Below, piece after piece: positions 1-8,358 of a stretch of DNA of 17,797 nt; position 1 is the stretch's first letter; each line of letters starts with the position of its first letter. A model generated the notes under the pieces. The model had not been told where the DNA came from. It did no database searches and saw only the letters and a program-made list of their open reading frames with translations. Origin of the DNA: Stramenopiles sp. TOSAG23-2 (taxonomy: Eukaryota; Sar). The DNA is taken from NCBI GenBank assembly GCA_900128395.1, contig LT649625.1, positions 1-17,797 of the forward strand, given 5' to 3'. Made by a program: the position numbers and the translations under genes.

Positions 1-263
1 ACAATATAAAAGAGATGGATCAAACGGGTATCAACAAGTGGAAGGGATGTCGATAGGGATATAATAATAATTAATATATATATACTACCAACTACAATAT
101 CCCTATATACACACATATTATAAAAATTAATAACACACAAACTAAAACACACTATATTCACATATATATATATCTATGTAGAGATACACAATCAAAAACA
201 TCAACAACAACCCTTACCACCACCTCCCTCACCCCATCACTACCAACCAACCAACCAACAACC
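1..263. other. 5' flanking region and leader of the hydrolase gene
   Basis: AT-rich sequence with TATATA runs (about 75-84 and 163-172), then a C/A-rich unstructured stretch ending in an (ACCA)n tract directly before the ATG at 264. This looks like a promoter plus 5' leader. No gene or defined promoter element can be assigned. Confidence 0.4.
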
Positions 264-1436
264 ATGAGTGACGCTCGAATGACAACATACCAAGCAACGG
301 AATATCCATCCTACAAATACGTGTTTACCATCTATTCATTACGTTTTTTAAAATGGTTTGGTTATTATGCATGTGTTAATTCTATTTATTCATTTTGTGT
401 TGGTAAAAGTTATTTTTCATTAGGTTTTATAGGATGTAGTATTGGTTTATATCGTTTCATACATTGGATTGTTGGTTATGCAGTGGTCCCATCAACAACT
501 ATGAGTATCTTTCAAAGAACCAATCAAGATTTTTTCGAAGAACAATTAGTAAAAATTGCTGATAAATATGCACCACATTTAAGACGAGAATCGGATAAAT
601 ATTTTTCATATTTTCCAAGGGCTCGACAAAATTTACGTAATATGGGAGGAACAGAATTGACTATGATGACAATTGATGGTGTTGATATTAATGGATTTCA
701 TATACCACCATCTCCATTAGCAAAGAAAACATTTGATAAACCTATGGCAGTCATCATGTTGGTTGCAAATGCTGAATTTTATGAAATAGATGGTATATCT
801 TCACAAGATTGTGCAAAATATGCAAGACAAGGATTTGATGTAATTATGTGTAATTATAGAGGTACAGGTAAAAGTGGTACGATTGCTGGTAATTATGGAT
901 GGTACAGACGTTGTGGTTTAATATTAGATGCAGATGCTGCTATACAATATACACGGGATACGTTGAAAATACCAATTGAACGTATGTTTATTATTACACG
1001 TAGTTTAGGTGGTGCAGTTGGTACAGAAATCGCATCAATACGTTCTGGTATTAATTTATGTAATGCACGTTCGTTTGATACATTATCAAAAGCAGCTGAA
1101 TGTGTCCTTGGTAAAAAATGGGGACCAAAAGCAGCATTAGGTATACGTTTATTAGGTTGGGATTTTGATGGTTTAAACAATTGGAAACAAATAAATGGAT
1201 ATAAATGGATTGAATCAATTAGTAATGATTCATTATTGCAATCCTCAATTTTATTTAATTCATTTCATAGAGATGATGATATTGATATGGATACATTAAA
1301 TGTTTTACAAATGAAACCAACGCGTGGAGATACACATAATCGTCCATTAACATCATATGAATTTGGTAAACGTATGGAATTTTTATTGGAAGGTGTGAAA
1401 TATGTCGACGATAGCGATGGAAAAAAAGATAAATAA
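264..1436 (+). CDS. Membrane-anchored alpha/beta hydrolase, chlamydial DUF818-like
   Basis: A 390-residue serine hydrolase-fold protein. A hydrophobic N-terminal stretch (about residues 34-75) suggests one or two membrane segments, with the hydrolase domain following. Visible core landmarks are the strand/turn CNYRGTGKSG (196-205), then GLILDADAAIQY, then the nucleophile elbow ITRSLGGAVG with Ser247. A plausible acid is Asp322 (SNDSLL) and a plausible His is His358 (GDTHNRPL), so the S-D-H triad order is preserved. The block ARSFDTLSKAAECVLG (268-283), followed by LLGWDFDGLNNWKQI, resembles the DUF818/CHLPS-type hydrolases known from chlamydiae; that comparison is from memory. The elbow is T-R-S-L-G rather than the usual G-x-S-x-G. 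Substrate is unknown. Start: first ATG of the frame, after an ACCA-repeat leader. The 3' end converges on CWC15, 195 nt away. Confidence 0.8.
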   Translation: MSDARMTTYQATEYPSYKYVFTIYSLRFLKWFGYYACVNSIYSFCVGKSYFSLGFIGCSIGLYRFIHWIVGYAVVPSTTMSIFQRTNQDFFEEQLVKIADKYAPHLRRESDKYFSYFPRARQNLRNMGGTELTMMTIDGVDINGFHIPPSPLAKKTFDKPMAVIMLVANAEFYEIDGISSQDCAKYARQGFDVIMCNYRGTGKSGTIAGNYGWYRRCGLILDADAAIQYTRDTLKIPIERMFIITRSLGGAVGTEIASIRSGINLCNARSFDTLSKAAECVLGKKWGPKAALGIRLLGWDFDGLNNWKQINGYKWIESISNDSLLQSSILFNSFHRDDDIDMDTLNVLQMKPTRGDTHNRPLTSYEFGKRMEFLLEGVKYVDDSDGKKDK

Positions 1437-1631
1437 TTTTTTGGAAAGAGGGAAGAGGGATCTATGTGGAGAGATGCAGAGGAAGTTTGTTGAGTGCTTT
1501 TAAAAAGTTTAAAATATTACGACACACACGCTCGAGTGTAGAACAAAATTTAAATTTTTTTATTTTACACCAAATCATTACACCCTGAACACATTTACTT
1601 TTTGTCTCTTTTGTCTCTTTTTCAAAAATGC

Positions 1632-2333
1632 TCATTTAATATATTTATCCATAAATTTACGATGAAAATTATTTTTTGTAGTATCGTTGATGAAACCTGG
1701 TTTATCTTTATTTAATGTACTACGTGCTTGATTTTTAAATACAACATCATCATCCCAACGACTTGTCATTTTATTTGACGAGGATGATGATGATGACGAA
1801 ATATTATTATTGTTATTATTTAATAATGGATTGCCTTGACTAATTTCTTTTTTTTTTTCCATTTCTTTTTCTTTTCTAATTTTTTCCAATTCCAACATCA
1901 ATGCTTCATCATCATCATCGGAAGAATCATCATCAGATGACGAATCATCATCGTCTTCATTATTGATATTTTTATTATTATTATTGTTAATATTATTATT
2001 ACTGGTATCATTCAATATTTTTGTTGTTGTTTTATTATTATTATTATCATCATCATCAATTTCATCATCAGAATCATCAAAATCATCCAACATTTTTAAA
2101 CGTTTTGACTCATGTTGTGCTTCTTTTTCTTCTAATATTTTCTTAAAATCTTTTGCACCTAATTCCTCCTCCGTACCTTGACCTTCCAAACGCCTTTTTA
2201 ACGTTTTTTGCCCTGGTAAATCACGCGCAGCAACTGCGTTCGTACCAACACCACCAGTATAATAATTTCCTTGCTCAATACCATTATATGTAGCTTTTGC
2301 TGATTTATATGTTGCACGATGTGCCGTCGTCAT
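1632..2333 (-). CDS. CWC15: Spliceosome-associated protein CWC15 (Cwf15 family)
   Basis: A 233-residue subunit of the Prp19/NTC-associated catalytic spliceosome, acting in the nucleus. The N-terminus starts MTTAHRATY and carries [14 protein letters not shown] (35-48), followed by [17 protein letters not shown] (55-71). The C-terminus carries [13 protein letters not shown] (191-203) and ends [20 protein letters not shown] (214-233). Both ends are signatures of CWC15, and the length matches the usual ~230 residues. The middle (about 84-190) is acidic and low-complexity, with Asp, Asn and Ser runs encoded mostly by single repeated codons, plus a helical segment [21 protein letters not shown] (143-163). 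The start ATG is the one that gives the canonical MTTAHR N-terminus. The gene converges on the hydrolase and diverges from the DEK/HMG gene. Identification is secure. Confidence 0.96.
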   Translation of the reverse strand: MTTAHRATYKSAKATYNGIEQGNYYTGGVGTNAVAARDLPGQKTLKRRLEGQGTEEELGAKDFKKILEEKEAQHESKRLKMLDDFDDSDDEIDDDDNNNNKTTTKILNDTSNNNINNNNNKNINNEDDDDSSSDDDSSDDDDEALMLELEKIRKEKEMEKKKEISQGNPLLNNNNNNISSSSSSSSNKMTSRWDDDVVFKNQARSTLNKDKPGFINDTTKNNFHRKFMDKYIK

Positions 2334-3254
2334 GATTTAATCTCTCTTTTTTTTTTGTCACAAAACAAATATGTATATACAAACACACAGAAATTTTTTA
2401 AATTTATGCAACGAAGAACTACAAAAAAAAACCTTTTTGTTCACAAGTAGTCGTCTTGCAAATTCTATTTTTATAAAAAAAATGAATTTTAGTGTGAATT
2501 ATTATTTTTTCTGGTTGACCTCTTAATGTAAAAATATCCGAATTATGTGTTAGTTTTAATGTACAATTACTATGATGGTACATGTTAAATATATATTCGA
2601 ATTGATATCCCATTTATTCAATTTTGCATCATGTATATATTTTTCATGACATGTATTACTATGTGTAAAATTATAATGTACGATCAATGTGGAAAAAATA
2701 GGTAGGAAAAAAAAGAGAAGGACAACAGAAGACGAAAATGTTAATATATATATAAGTACATATTGTAGTATACTAAGTTAAATTTAGATAGGAGAAAACA
2801 CGATATATATAGGACAATATATAAGTGCATAGTTTGGTATACTAATGTCGACAGCATCTACACAGCATTGGCAAAATACCAAGAAAATCCAAAAAAACGA
2901 ACACAAAAAAATATTTGAATTTTTAAAACATAGAAGAGTTGCAAGATATGTAAAGATAGATATTTGTTAAGTCATACCGATCTGTCTGTCTGTCTATTTG
3001 TAGAAACATGATATAGTACTTACATATAAATTCATATTTACATATTGACATAAACGATTATCATAAAAACAACAACAAAAAAGTTCAAGATTGAGTCTAA
3101 TAATAAAAATACACAATCAACAACAACACCAATAAGAAACGGCGATAATAATAATAATAATTTATCATCCTCATCAAAAGCTTCTTATTTATCCCACTTT
3201 TCAAGCAATACACCTCTATCGAAAATATTATCTACACATACAAATAATAATAAT
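2334..3254. other. Divergent intergenic region (CWC15 / DEK-HMG), 921 nt
   Basis: Very AT-rich spacer that should hold two divergent promoters and 5' leaders. Visible elements are TATATATATA around 2743-2752, a TCTGTCTGTCTGTCTATTTGTAG pyrimidine/AG stretch (about 2980-3003) that would make a good splice acceptor, and an (AAT)n tract around 3147-3163. A 41-codon ATG-initiated frame lies at 2845-2970, and a stop-free frame runs from about 3048 into the DEK/HMG start without its own ATG. Neither is proven to be coding. No tRNA or other structured RNA was recognised. Confidence 0.5.
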
Positions 3255-4076
3255 ATGGCAACAGAAGAAGCAACCACGTTCACAGCACCGGAAGGCACTG
3301 GCACTGCACTGGCAGAGATTGACGTAGTGGCATGGTATATTGAAAAAGTACCAAGTGAACATGATTTGTTAAAAGCATGCCATCAATTATTTTATGGGTC
3401 AATTCCAGAAACAAGCAAATTAAAAGAACAATTAAGTCAATTTAAAGGGTTTCCAAGTGATGCAAGTATGGAAGAAAAGTTAAAAGAAAATTTATCAACG
3501 GATCCTTGGAACGAAGCGTGTTTAAAAGAATTATGTCAATTTTTTGATTTGGATTCAAAAGAAGGTGGTAAAGATCAATTGATTGAACGTTGTGTAACAT
3601 TTTTAATGAAACCAACTGCAACAAATATGACGACAATCGAAGCATTAGACAAATCAAGAAAATCAAAAACTGTTAAGATAGCAACGAAAAAAAAATCTTC
3701 GTCATCATCAAAAAAACGAAAGAGTAGTAGCAGTAGCAGTAGTAGTAGTAGTAAAAAGAAGAAGAAAAAACAGAAGAAATCGTCGAAAAAAAGTAGTAGT
3801 AGTAGTAGTAGTAGTAGTAAAAAGAAAAAGAAATCTTCAAAAAGTAATGGTGCACCAGCTGCTAAAAAGGCAAGACCAGCTGTGGTTATCTATGCTACTG
3901 CACAAAAAGCGGAATTAAAAGCTAGTCATCCAAATCTTGATAAAAAAGCACTTGGAGCTATGGTACTTAGCAATTGGCGTGGTTTATCACCAGATGAACG
4001 GAAAATTTGGGATGATAAAGCAGCAGCAGAAAAATTAGCTGTTGAGGAAGAGAATGCTGTAATGGATATTTTTTAG
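3255..4076 (+). CDS. DEK-type SAP domain plus HMG-box chromatin protein
   Basis: A 273-residue predicted nuclear DNA-binding protein. Residues about 9-120 resemble the N-terminal DEK domain. FTAPEGTGTALAEID, then LLKACHQLFYG and LKEQLSQFKGFPSD (56-69), mirror the DEK blocks around LHKLLYxRPG and the FxGF motif. The SAP-like helices CLKELCQFFDLDS and GGKDQLIERCVTFLMKP (104-120) follow. Residues 135-198 are a Lys/Ser linker with Ser10 and Ser9 runs encoded almost purely by AGT, a likely basic, phosphorylatable tail. Residues about 206-262 are a single HMG box (YATAQKAELKASHPNLDKK, then VLSNWRGLSPDERKIWDDKAA). Animal DEK has no HMG box and carries a DEK_C domain instead, so the fusion is notable. 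The start is the only ATG that precedes the DEK block in frame. The frame stays open ~200 nt further upstream without an ATG, so an extra 5' exon cannot be excluded. It is followed by a convergent neighbour. Confidence 0.85.
   Translation: MATEEATTFTAPEGTGTALAEIDVVAWYIEKVPSEHDLLKACHQLFYGSIPETSKLKEQLSQFKGFPSDASMEEKLKENLSTDPWNEACLKELCQFFDLDSKEGGKDQLIERCVTFLMKPTATNMTTIEALDKSRKSKTVKIATKKKSSSSSKKRKSSSSSSSSSSKKKKKKQKKSSKKSSSSSSSSSKKKKKSSKSNGAPAAKKARPAVVIYATAQKAELKASHPNLDKKALGAMVLSNWRGLSPDERKIWDDKAAAEKLAVEEENAVMDIF
3723..3752 (+). repeat. AGT/AGC trinucleotide repeat (Ser10)
   Basis: Ten consecutive AGT or AGC serine codons inside the DEK/HMG linker. Near-pure codon use indicates growth by replication slippage. 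Confidence 0.9.
3792..3818 (+). repeat. (AGT)9 microsatellite (Ser9)
   Basis: Nine identical AGT codons in the Lys/Ser linker of the DEK/HMG protein. The tract is probably length-polymorphic. Confidence 0.92.
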
Positions 4077-4152
4077 ACGATGTAACATATTTTTTTACGT
4101 GTACGTCGTTTGATATATTTAATATCTTGTGTGGGATAGAAGATTTAAAACC

Positions 4153-4187
4153 AGTATCATATGATACTTCGTATTTTTTACGAAGTA
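4153..4187. repeat. Overlapping palindrome and hairpin in convergent 3' region
   Basis: AGTATCATATGATACT (4153-4168) is a perfect 16-bp palindrome. Its last four bases begin a second hairpin, TACTTCGTA - TTTTT - TACGAAGTA (4165-4187), with a perfect 9-bp stem. It begins 77 nt after the DEK/HMG stop codon. Confidence 0.8.
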
Positions 4188-4424
4188 CTAAAAATTAATT
4201 TTAAATATAATAGAGCACATATTTTAAAAAATATGATGTGCGTGTATAAATTTAAATATTTATATAATACAAAAAATATTTCAAATATTATCAATTTTAT
4301 TATTTAAAAAAAAATATATAAAAAAAATTATTTTATACGTATTTTTTAACACGACGTTCTCGAGTATTTTTTAAAATAAAATACATATCTGTGCATCTCT
4401 AGGGAGTCTATCTACCTCTAATGC

Positions 4425-4436
4425 TCGTACGTACGA
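4425..4436. repeat. 12-bp palindrome TCGTACGTACGA
   Basis: Perfect self-complementary 12-mer with GC-containing core in an otherwise AT-only spacer, 68 nt from the stop of the minus-strand coiled-coil gene. Confidence 0.8.
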
Positions 4437-4503
4437 ATATTTAACAAAAAAGCCTGCTGTCTTCTTGCATATGATACGTGACATAAATTATGAAAATAGT
4501 CTC

Positions 4504-5404
4504 TCATGTCAAACCAGCTAATGTTTTACGAGATGGTTTTTTTGATATTGGTGTAACAATTTTGTAATCCTCCTCATCATCTAATTTGTTTTCTATTGCT
4601 TCATCACTATCATCTTCTTTTGTAGCCATTTCTGCTTCTTGTTTTTTCTTTTGTTTCGCAGCGCGCATAATCGTTAAGAAACTTTCTGATCCTCCTTGAT
4701 CACCATGTTCCGTTTTCTTTGCATTTAATAAATTCGTTTGTATTAACTCTTCCGCTGCTTCTTCATCTTCCTCTAGTTCATGCATAATTTTATGTGCATA
4801 TTCTATTTGATATTGTTTATTATTTTTTTCATCTATCAAATCATTTAATTGACTGTCTAACATTTCTACAACATTGCGAAATCCACCAGATTCTAAATCT
4901 TCAATAAATTGAATATCTTGTTGTAATGTACGAACTTTTTTTAATGCATTTACTAATGGACCTGTTTCGATTTCAAATGGTTCAGTTAAACGCGTACATG
5001 CTGTTATAATATCTGCACGTGCCATGTTTAATTCCCCGGCATCTAAATTATGCTCTAATGCAAATTGTATATTTTCCTGTACTCGTAATGAATCTAATTT
5101 CGCTTGTAAAATTTTTTTCATACGTCTTGTTTTAATAACTGTACGTACCAATGCATCTGCTTCTGCTTCTTCATCTGTCATATTTGGATCACGTTTTAAT
5201 ATTGGATTTGCTTTGAGTTTGATTTTTTTGGCGGATGAATCTAAATGATTTGAAGATCGAAATGTTTTAAACGTTTTTGCCATTTTTTTGCCTACAACAG
5301 CGGTTTTAGCAACAGTTTTTAAACTAAACGTTTTCTTACTACTATTTTTTGCTACATCTGTTGGAACAACAGCTGCTCTACTACTTTTTTTCTCGATACC
5401 ATCG

Positions 5405-5450
<46 letters not shown>

Positions 5451-5682
5451 CACCACCACTACTACTACTATCACTCTTTGTCTTTTCAGAAGTTAAATCT
5501 TCCATTTTCAATTCGCTACCTTTTGTATCGTCATTCATATTTATTGATGGCACAGGAGATTTTATTCTGACAATCTTTGTTGGACTTAGTGGTTCTTGCA
5601 CTTTGTTGTTATTATTATCGTCGTTATTATTATTTGTTTCCGTAGTAATTGTTAGAGATATTTGTTGTCGTTTATTTATCAT
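4504..5682 (-). CDS. Unrecognised coiled-coil protein with Asn-rich N-terminus
   Basis: A 392-residue soluble protein that I do not recognise. Residues 1-100 are disordered, with Asn runs (16-26 and 79-93, mostly AAT codons) and an SPTKIVRIKSPVPS patch (33-46) offering SP/TP phosphorylation sites. Residues 115-165 are basic (KKTFSLKTVAKTAVVGKKMAKTFKTF). Residues about 168-322 are predominantly helical: EEAEADALVRTVIKTRRMKKILQAKLDSL, a short break around TEPFEIETGPL (233-243), then two long amphipathic, Glu-rich helices ending AAEELIQTNLLNAKK. The C-terminus is acidic, then basic (KKPSRKTLAGLT). There is no signal peptide or membrane segment. The conserved-looking helical core suggests a scaffold or complex subunit, but no function is assigned. 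The gene converges on DEK/HMG and diverges from the transporter. Confidence 0.8.
5407..5450 (-). repeat. (AAT)n tract encoding Asn run
   Basis: On the minus strand this reads as consecutive AAT codons, interrupted once by ACT (Thr), giving an Asn run in the coiled-coil protein. It is a slippage-prone microsatellite. Confidence 0.85.
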
Positions 5683-6394
5683 TAAAATATATTTCTTTAA
5701 TAACTATTCAATAATATTAATTGGGATTATCTATTTTATGTTGTGAACAATCTTTCCTGTTCTAACTTGGTTTATATATATGTATGACTATATGTAAATA
5801 TGTTTTCAATACGATTAAAAATATGTGTTTTATAAAACACACAGTATTTCGAGTAGTGTTAACTTTGTATGTATAATATATATGAGTTAGTTTATTTATT
5901 CCACAACAACATGATGGTACATTACATCATCATCATCATCAGCAGCTTAATAAGCTATAAACTATAAACTCCATAACTTGGATAATTTGTCTTTTCTGTG
6001 GTGTACCCGTACTAAATATTACTACTACTTACTACTTACTAAAAAAAAACCCCCAAAATAAACACAAAACAAAAAAAAAGGCTGTAACACCATAACTTAA
6101 TAACATAGAAACAGCACTAAAAACTTCCAAAATTCCATTGTTATTAGTGTTATTATAATTTAAATTATTTTCCAAAAAAACCAAAAAAAAAAAAAACTAA
6201 AACACACAACAAAAAAAAAAAAATAAAAAAAATGAATTGAAAATCGCAAAACACAAAAGATATGGAGAAAGAAAAAGATGTAAAAGACGACAAACAGCAT
6301 TTGTTCTAACTATATTGTTATATATATATGTTTTTATTTTAAAGAGATTATAGGAATAACGTGATAGTATAGACAATAAAAAATCTAAATAAAC
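5683..6394. other. Divergent intergenic region (coiled-coil / transporter), 712 nt
   Basis: Presumed back-to-back promoters. It contains the 18-bp perfect palindrome at 5824-5841 centred on TTTATAAA, a CAT triplet run (about 5926-5940), tandem TAAACTATAAACT (about 5956-5969), ACTACT-type repeats (about 6020-6041) and a series of A-tracts (6042-6232) that form the likely A-rich leader of the transporter mRNA. No coding region is supported. Confidence 0.5.
5824..5841. promoter_or_regulatory. 18-bp perfect palindrome with TATA-like centre
   Basis: TGTGTTTTATAAAACACA is fully self-complementary. It lies 142 nt upstream of the coiled-coil gene start and 553 nt upstream of the transporter start. 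The central TTTATAAA could act as a TATA element in either direction, or the whole could be a dimeric factor site. Function is inferred only from symmetry and position. Confidence 0.4.
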
Positions 6395-7849
6395 ATGAGC
6401 ACCGATGCGGAACAAGGTTTAAGTGAAACATCGCAAGCAAAAATGACTACAGCATCAAGTGTTGATGTGAAAGATATTTTTCAAGATGAATTTATTGAAG
6501 AACCAGATGGTATAGATGGAAAAAGTACAAGGTTTCAAGCAATTTTTAATTTTATCAATAGCATTGTAGGTGCTGGTATTATTGGTTTACCATTCGCTAT
6601 TAAAGAATGTGGATTTTTCATGGGTATCATTTTGTTAATCTTTGTTGCAGTGATAACTCAATACAGTGTTGGTTTATTGATTCATGTTGGCCATCATTAT
6701 AAAGTTTTCAATTACACCGGCCTTGTGGGTGAAGTTTTGGGCGAAAATGGACGTTTTATTGTTGGAGTTTCCATGTTATTATTTGCAGTTGGAGCAATGT
6801 GTGCTTACATGATCATTATCGGCGATACCGTTACACGTGCATTTTATCAAGCAGATGATCATAGTGTATTGAAATCTCGCTATTTTATCATTCCATTATT
6901 TTCCGCATTAATTATTTTGCCAGTAAGTTGCTTACGTAAAATGTCATCTTTAAGTTGGTCTTCGTTAATTTCAATTACTGCTGATTTTGTATTAGTTGTT
7001 ACGGTCTTATTTGCATCATCAGATGCTGCAAAAAATTCAATATATTGGGACAATAATACGGGAGAAAAAGTTATTGGTATAAAATCAACAAATGATCCAG
7101 ATGCATTTGCATTTGGACGTTCTGAATTGTTTGGTGGATTAGGAGCAATGTCATTTGCATTTGTTTGCCATCATAGTACATTTACTGTACATAATAGTAT
7201 GAAAGAACGCACTGAGGAAAATTGGGCATTTGTATCCAAAACTTCATTAGCAACAGCATTGTTTGCATGTTTAACATTAGCATTGGCAGGATATTTATCA
7301 TTTTTTCAATTTGTTCAAGCTGATGTATTGAATAATTTTGGTGGTACTGCTGCGATTACACTTGCTAGAATTTTATTAGCGGTTACAATGATATTGACAT
7401 ATCCCATGGAGATGTTCGTCGCACGTAAAGTATTACATGCTCTTATTTATGGACCTACGATTCCTATTACAATACATCGCCATTATGTATTGACTGGATT
7501 ATTATTTGTCTTTACATTGAGTGTTGGTATGGCAACAGATGATTTAGGCTTTGTATTGGAATTTACAGGTGCAATCAGTGCCAGTATAATTGGGTACATT
7601 GTGCCACCATTGCTTTATATGAATACACCACGATTTTTAAATTCAGAATCAAAATATGAAAAAATGAAAGTATATGGTTTGATTATCTTTGGCGTGATCA
7701 GTATGATCGCTGGGAGTATCACTGCAATTGTTGATGTTGCTACAAATGCTGATGAATGTGGATATAAACCATTAGAATTAAATTCTCAACAAAATGTTCA
7801 TACAGTAATTTATCAAAATTGCAGCAGTAGCAGTATTCAATCCAATTAG
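6395..7849 (+). CDS. Amino acid transporter, SLC38/AVT-like (Aa_trans family)
   Basis: A 484-residue polytopic membrane protein of the amino acid/auxin permease (AAAP, Aa_trans) superfamily. It is predicted to move neutral amino acids across the plasma or vacuolar membrane with Na+ or H+. The diagnostic TM1 motif is FNFINSIVGAGIIGLPFAIKECG (51-73). About eleven hydrophobic segments are visible, roughly 50-68, 74-96, 119-143, 163-180, 188-207, 244-264, 281-306, 317-342, 362-380, 385-408 and 424-448. Also typical are FGGLGAMSFAFVCHHSTFTVHNSMK in TM6 and its loop (246-270) and TYPMEMFVAR (335-344). The N-terminus (1-48) is hydrophilic, acidic and cytosolic, as in SLC38 members. The length matches the family. 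The first ATG is used; its context AATAAACATGAGC fits the other genes. Substrate and coupling ion cannot be read from sequence. Confidence 0.93.
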   Translation: MSTDAEQGLSETSQAKMTTASSVDVKDIFQDEFIEEPDGIDGKSTRFQAIFNFINSIVGAGIIGLPFAIKECGFFMGIILLIFVAVITQYSVGLLIHVGHHYKVFNYTGLVGEVLGENGRFIVGVSMLLFAVGAMCAYMIIIGDTVTRAFYQADDHSVLKSRYFIIPLFSALIILPVSCLRKMSSLSWSSLISITADFVLVVTVLFASSDAAKNSIYWDNNTGEKVIGIKSTNDPDAFAFGRSELFGGLGAMSFAFVCHHSTFTVHNSMKERTEENWAFVSKTSLATALFACLTLALAGYLSFFQFVQADVLNNFGGTAAITLARILLAVTMILTYPMEMFVARKVLHALIYGPTIPITIHRHYVLTGLLFVFTLSVGMATDDLGFVLEFTGAISASIIGYIVPPLLYMNTPRFLNSESKYEKMKVYGLIIFGVISMIAGSITAIVDVATNADECGYKPLELNSQQNVHTVIYQNCSSSSIQSN

Positions 7850-8358
7850 TAAAATAGAAATTATATTGATACGATGTGATGGGAAGAAGAAGAAGAGAAA
7901 GAGAGAGTGAGAGTGTGTGTAGAAGAATGGAGAGGAGGTTGGTCATTGTACTCATATCTATATTTTATTATGTTTTTCATGCATTTTACTTCATATATAT
8001 GATATTCTTGCTTTTCAACTTATGAATTTATATAACCTTAAAAAATAGTGTCTACAAGGTAAAATAGTTTTAATATTTAGATATATTTAAGGAAATCGTT
8101 CAAATTTTGGCGAAAAAAGGCCGATATATGGGATAAATTCACCTTTACCAACAACATTAGCAACATTAAACAACCGTTATTATAATAATTAATAAAAAAT
8201 TGGAGAAAATTAATTAAAATTAATTTAATAAATCAATAATATGCCAGGAGATATATTGCAAAATATTTTTATCTACCTCATCCTTTTTCTCTTCTTCTCA
8301 TTCTATTACCATTACCATCAAAACAATAATTTTTGTTTTTTTTTTTTGAAAAAGAACC
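7850..8358. other. Tandem intergenic region (transporter to ankyrin/TPR gene), 509 nt
   Basis: It starts with a purine tract (GAAGAAGAAGAAGAG..., about 7881-7938) in the transporter 3' region, followed by AT-rich sequence. It ends with a T-run (about 8337-8347) and the AAAAAGAACCATG start context of the next gene. This is the only same-strand gene junction in the window. No RNA gene or clear regulatory structure was seen. Confidence 0.45.

Larger units (their letters stand above)
4077..4503. other. Convergent intergenic region with palindromes, 427 nt
   Basis: Spacer between the 3' ends of the DEK/HMG gene and the coiled-coil gene. It contains a perfect 16-bp palindrome (4153-4168), an overlapping 9-bp stem with a T5 loop (4165-4187), an imperfect inverted repeat GCACATATTTT...GATGTGC (about 4216-4241), a CTCGAG (4359-4364) and a perfect 12-bp palindrome TCGTACGTACGA (4425-4436). 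No gene is visible. The structures may serve 3' end formation for either strand. Confidence 0.5.

Noticed and set aside
2419-2613. 64-codon minus-strand frame upstream of CWC15
   Set aside because: Intergenic and AT-driven composition, with no motif and no family resemblance. Likely leader or promoter.
2980-3003. Splice acceptor TCTGTCTGTCTATTTGTAG feeding the DEK/HMG gene
   Set aside because: After this AG the frame needed to reach the DEK/HMG ATG hits a stop near 3045, so a direct join to that reading frame is not possible.
5288-5746. 152-codon plus-strand frame opposite the coiled-coil gene
   Set aside because: Leu/Ser/Phe-rich mirror of the AAT and GAA tracts of the real minus-strand gene. 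No independent domain.
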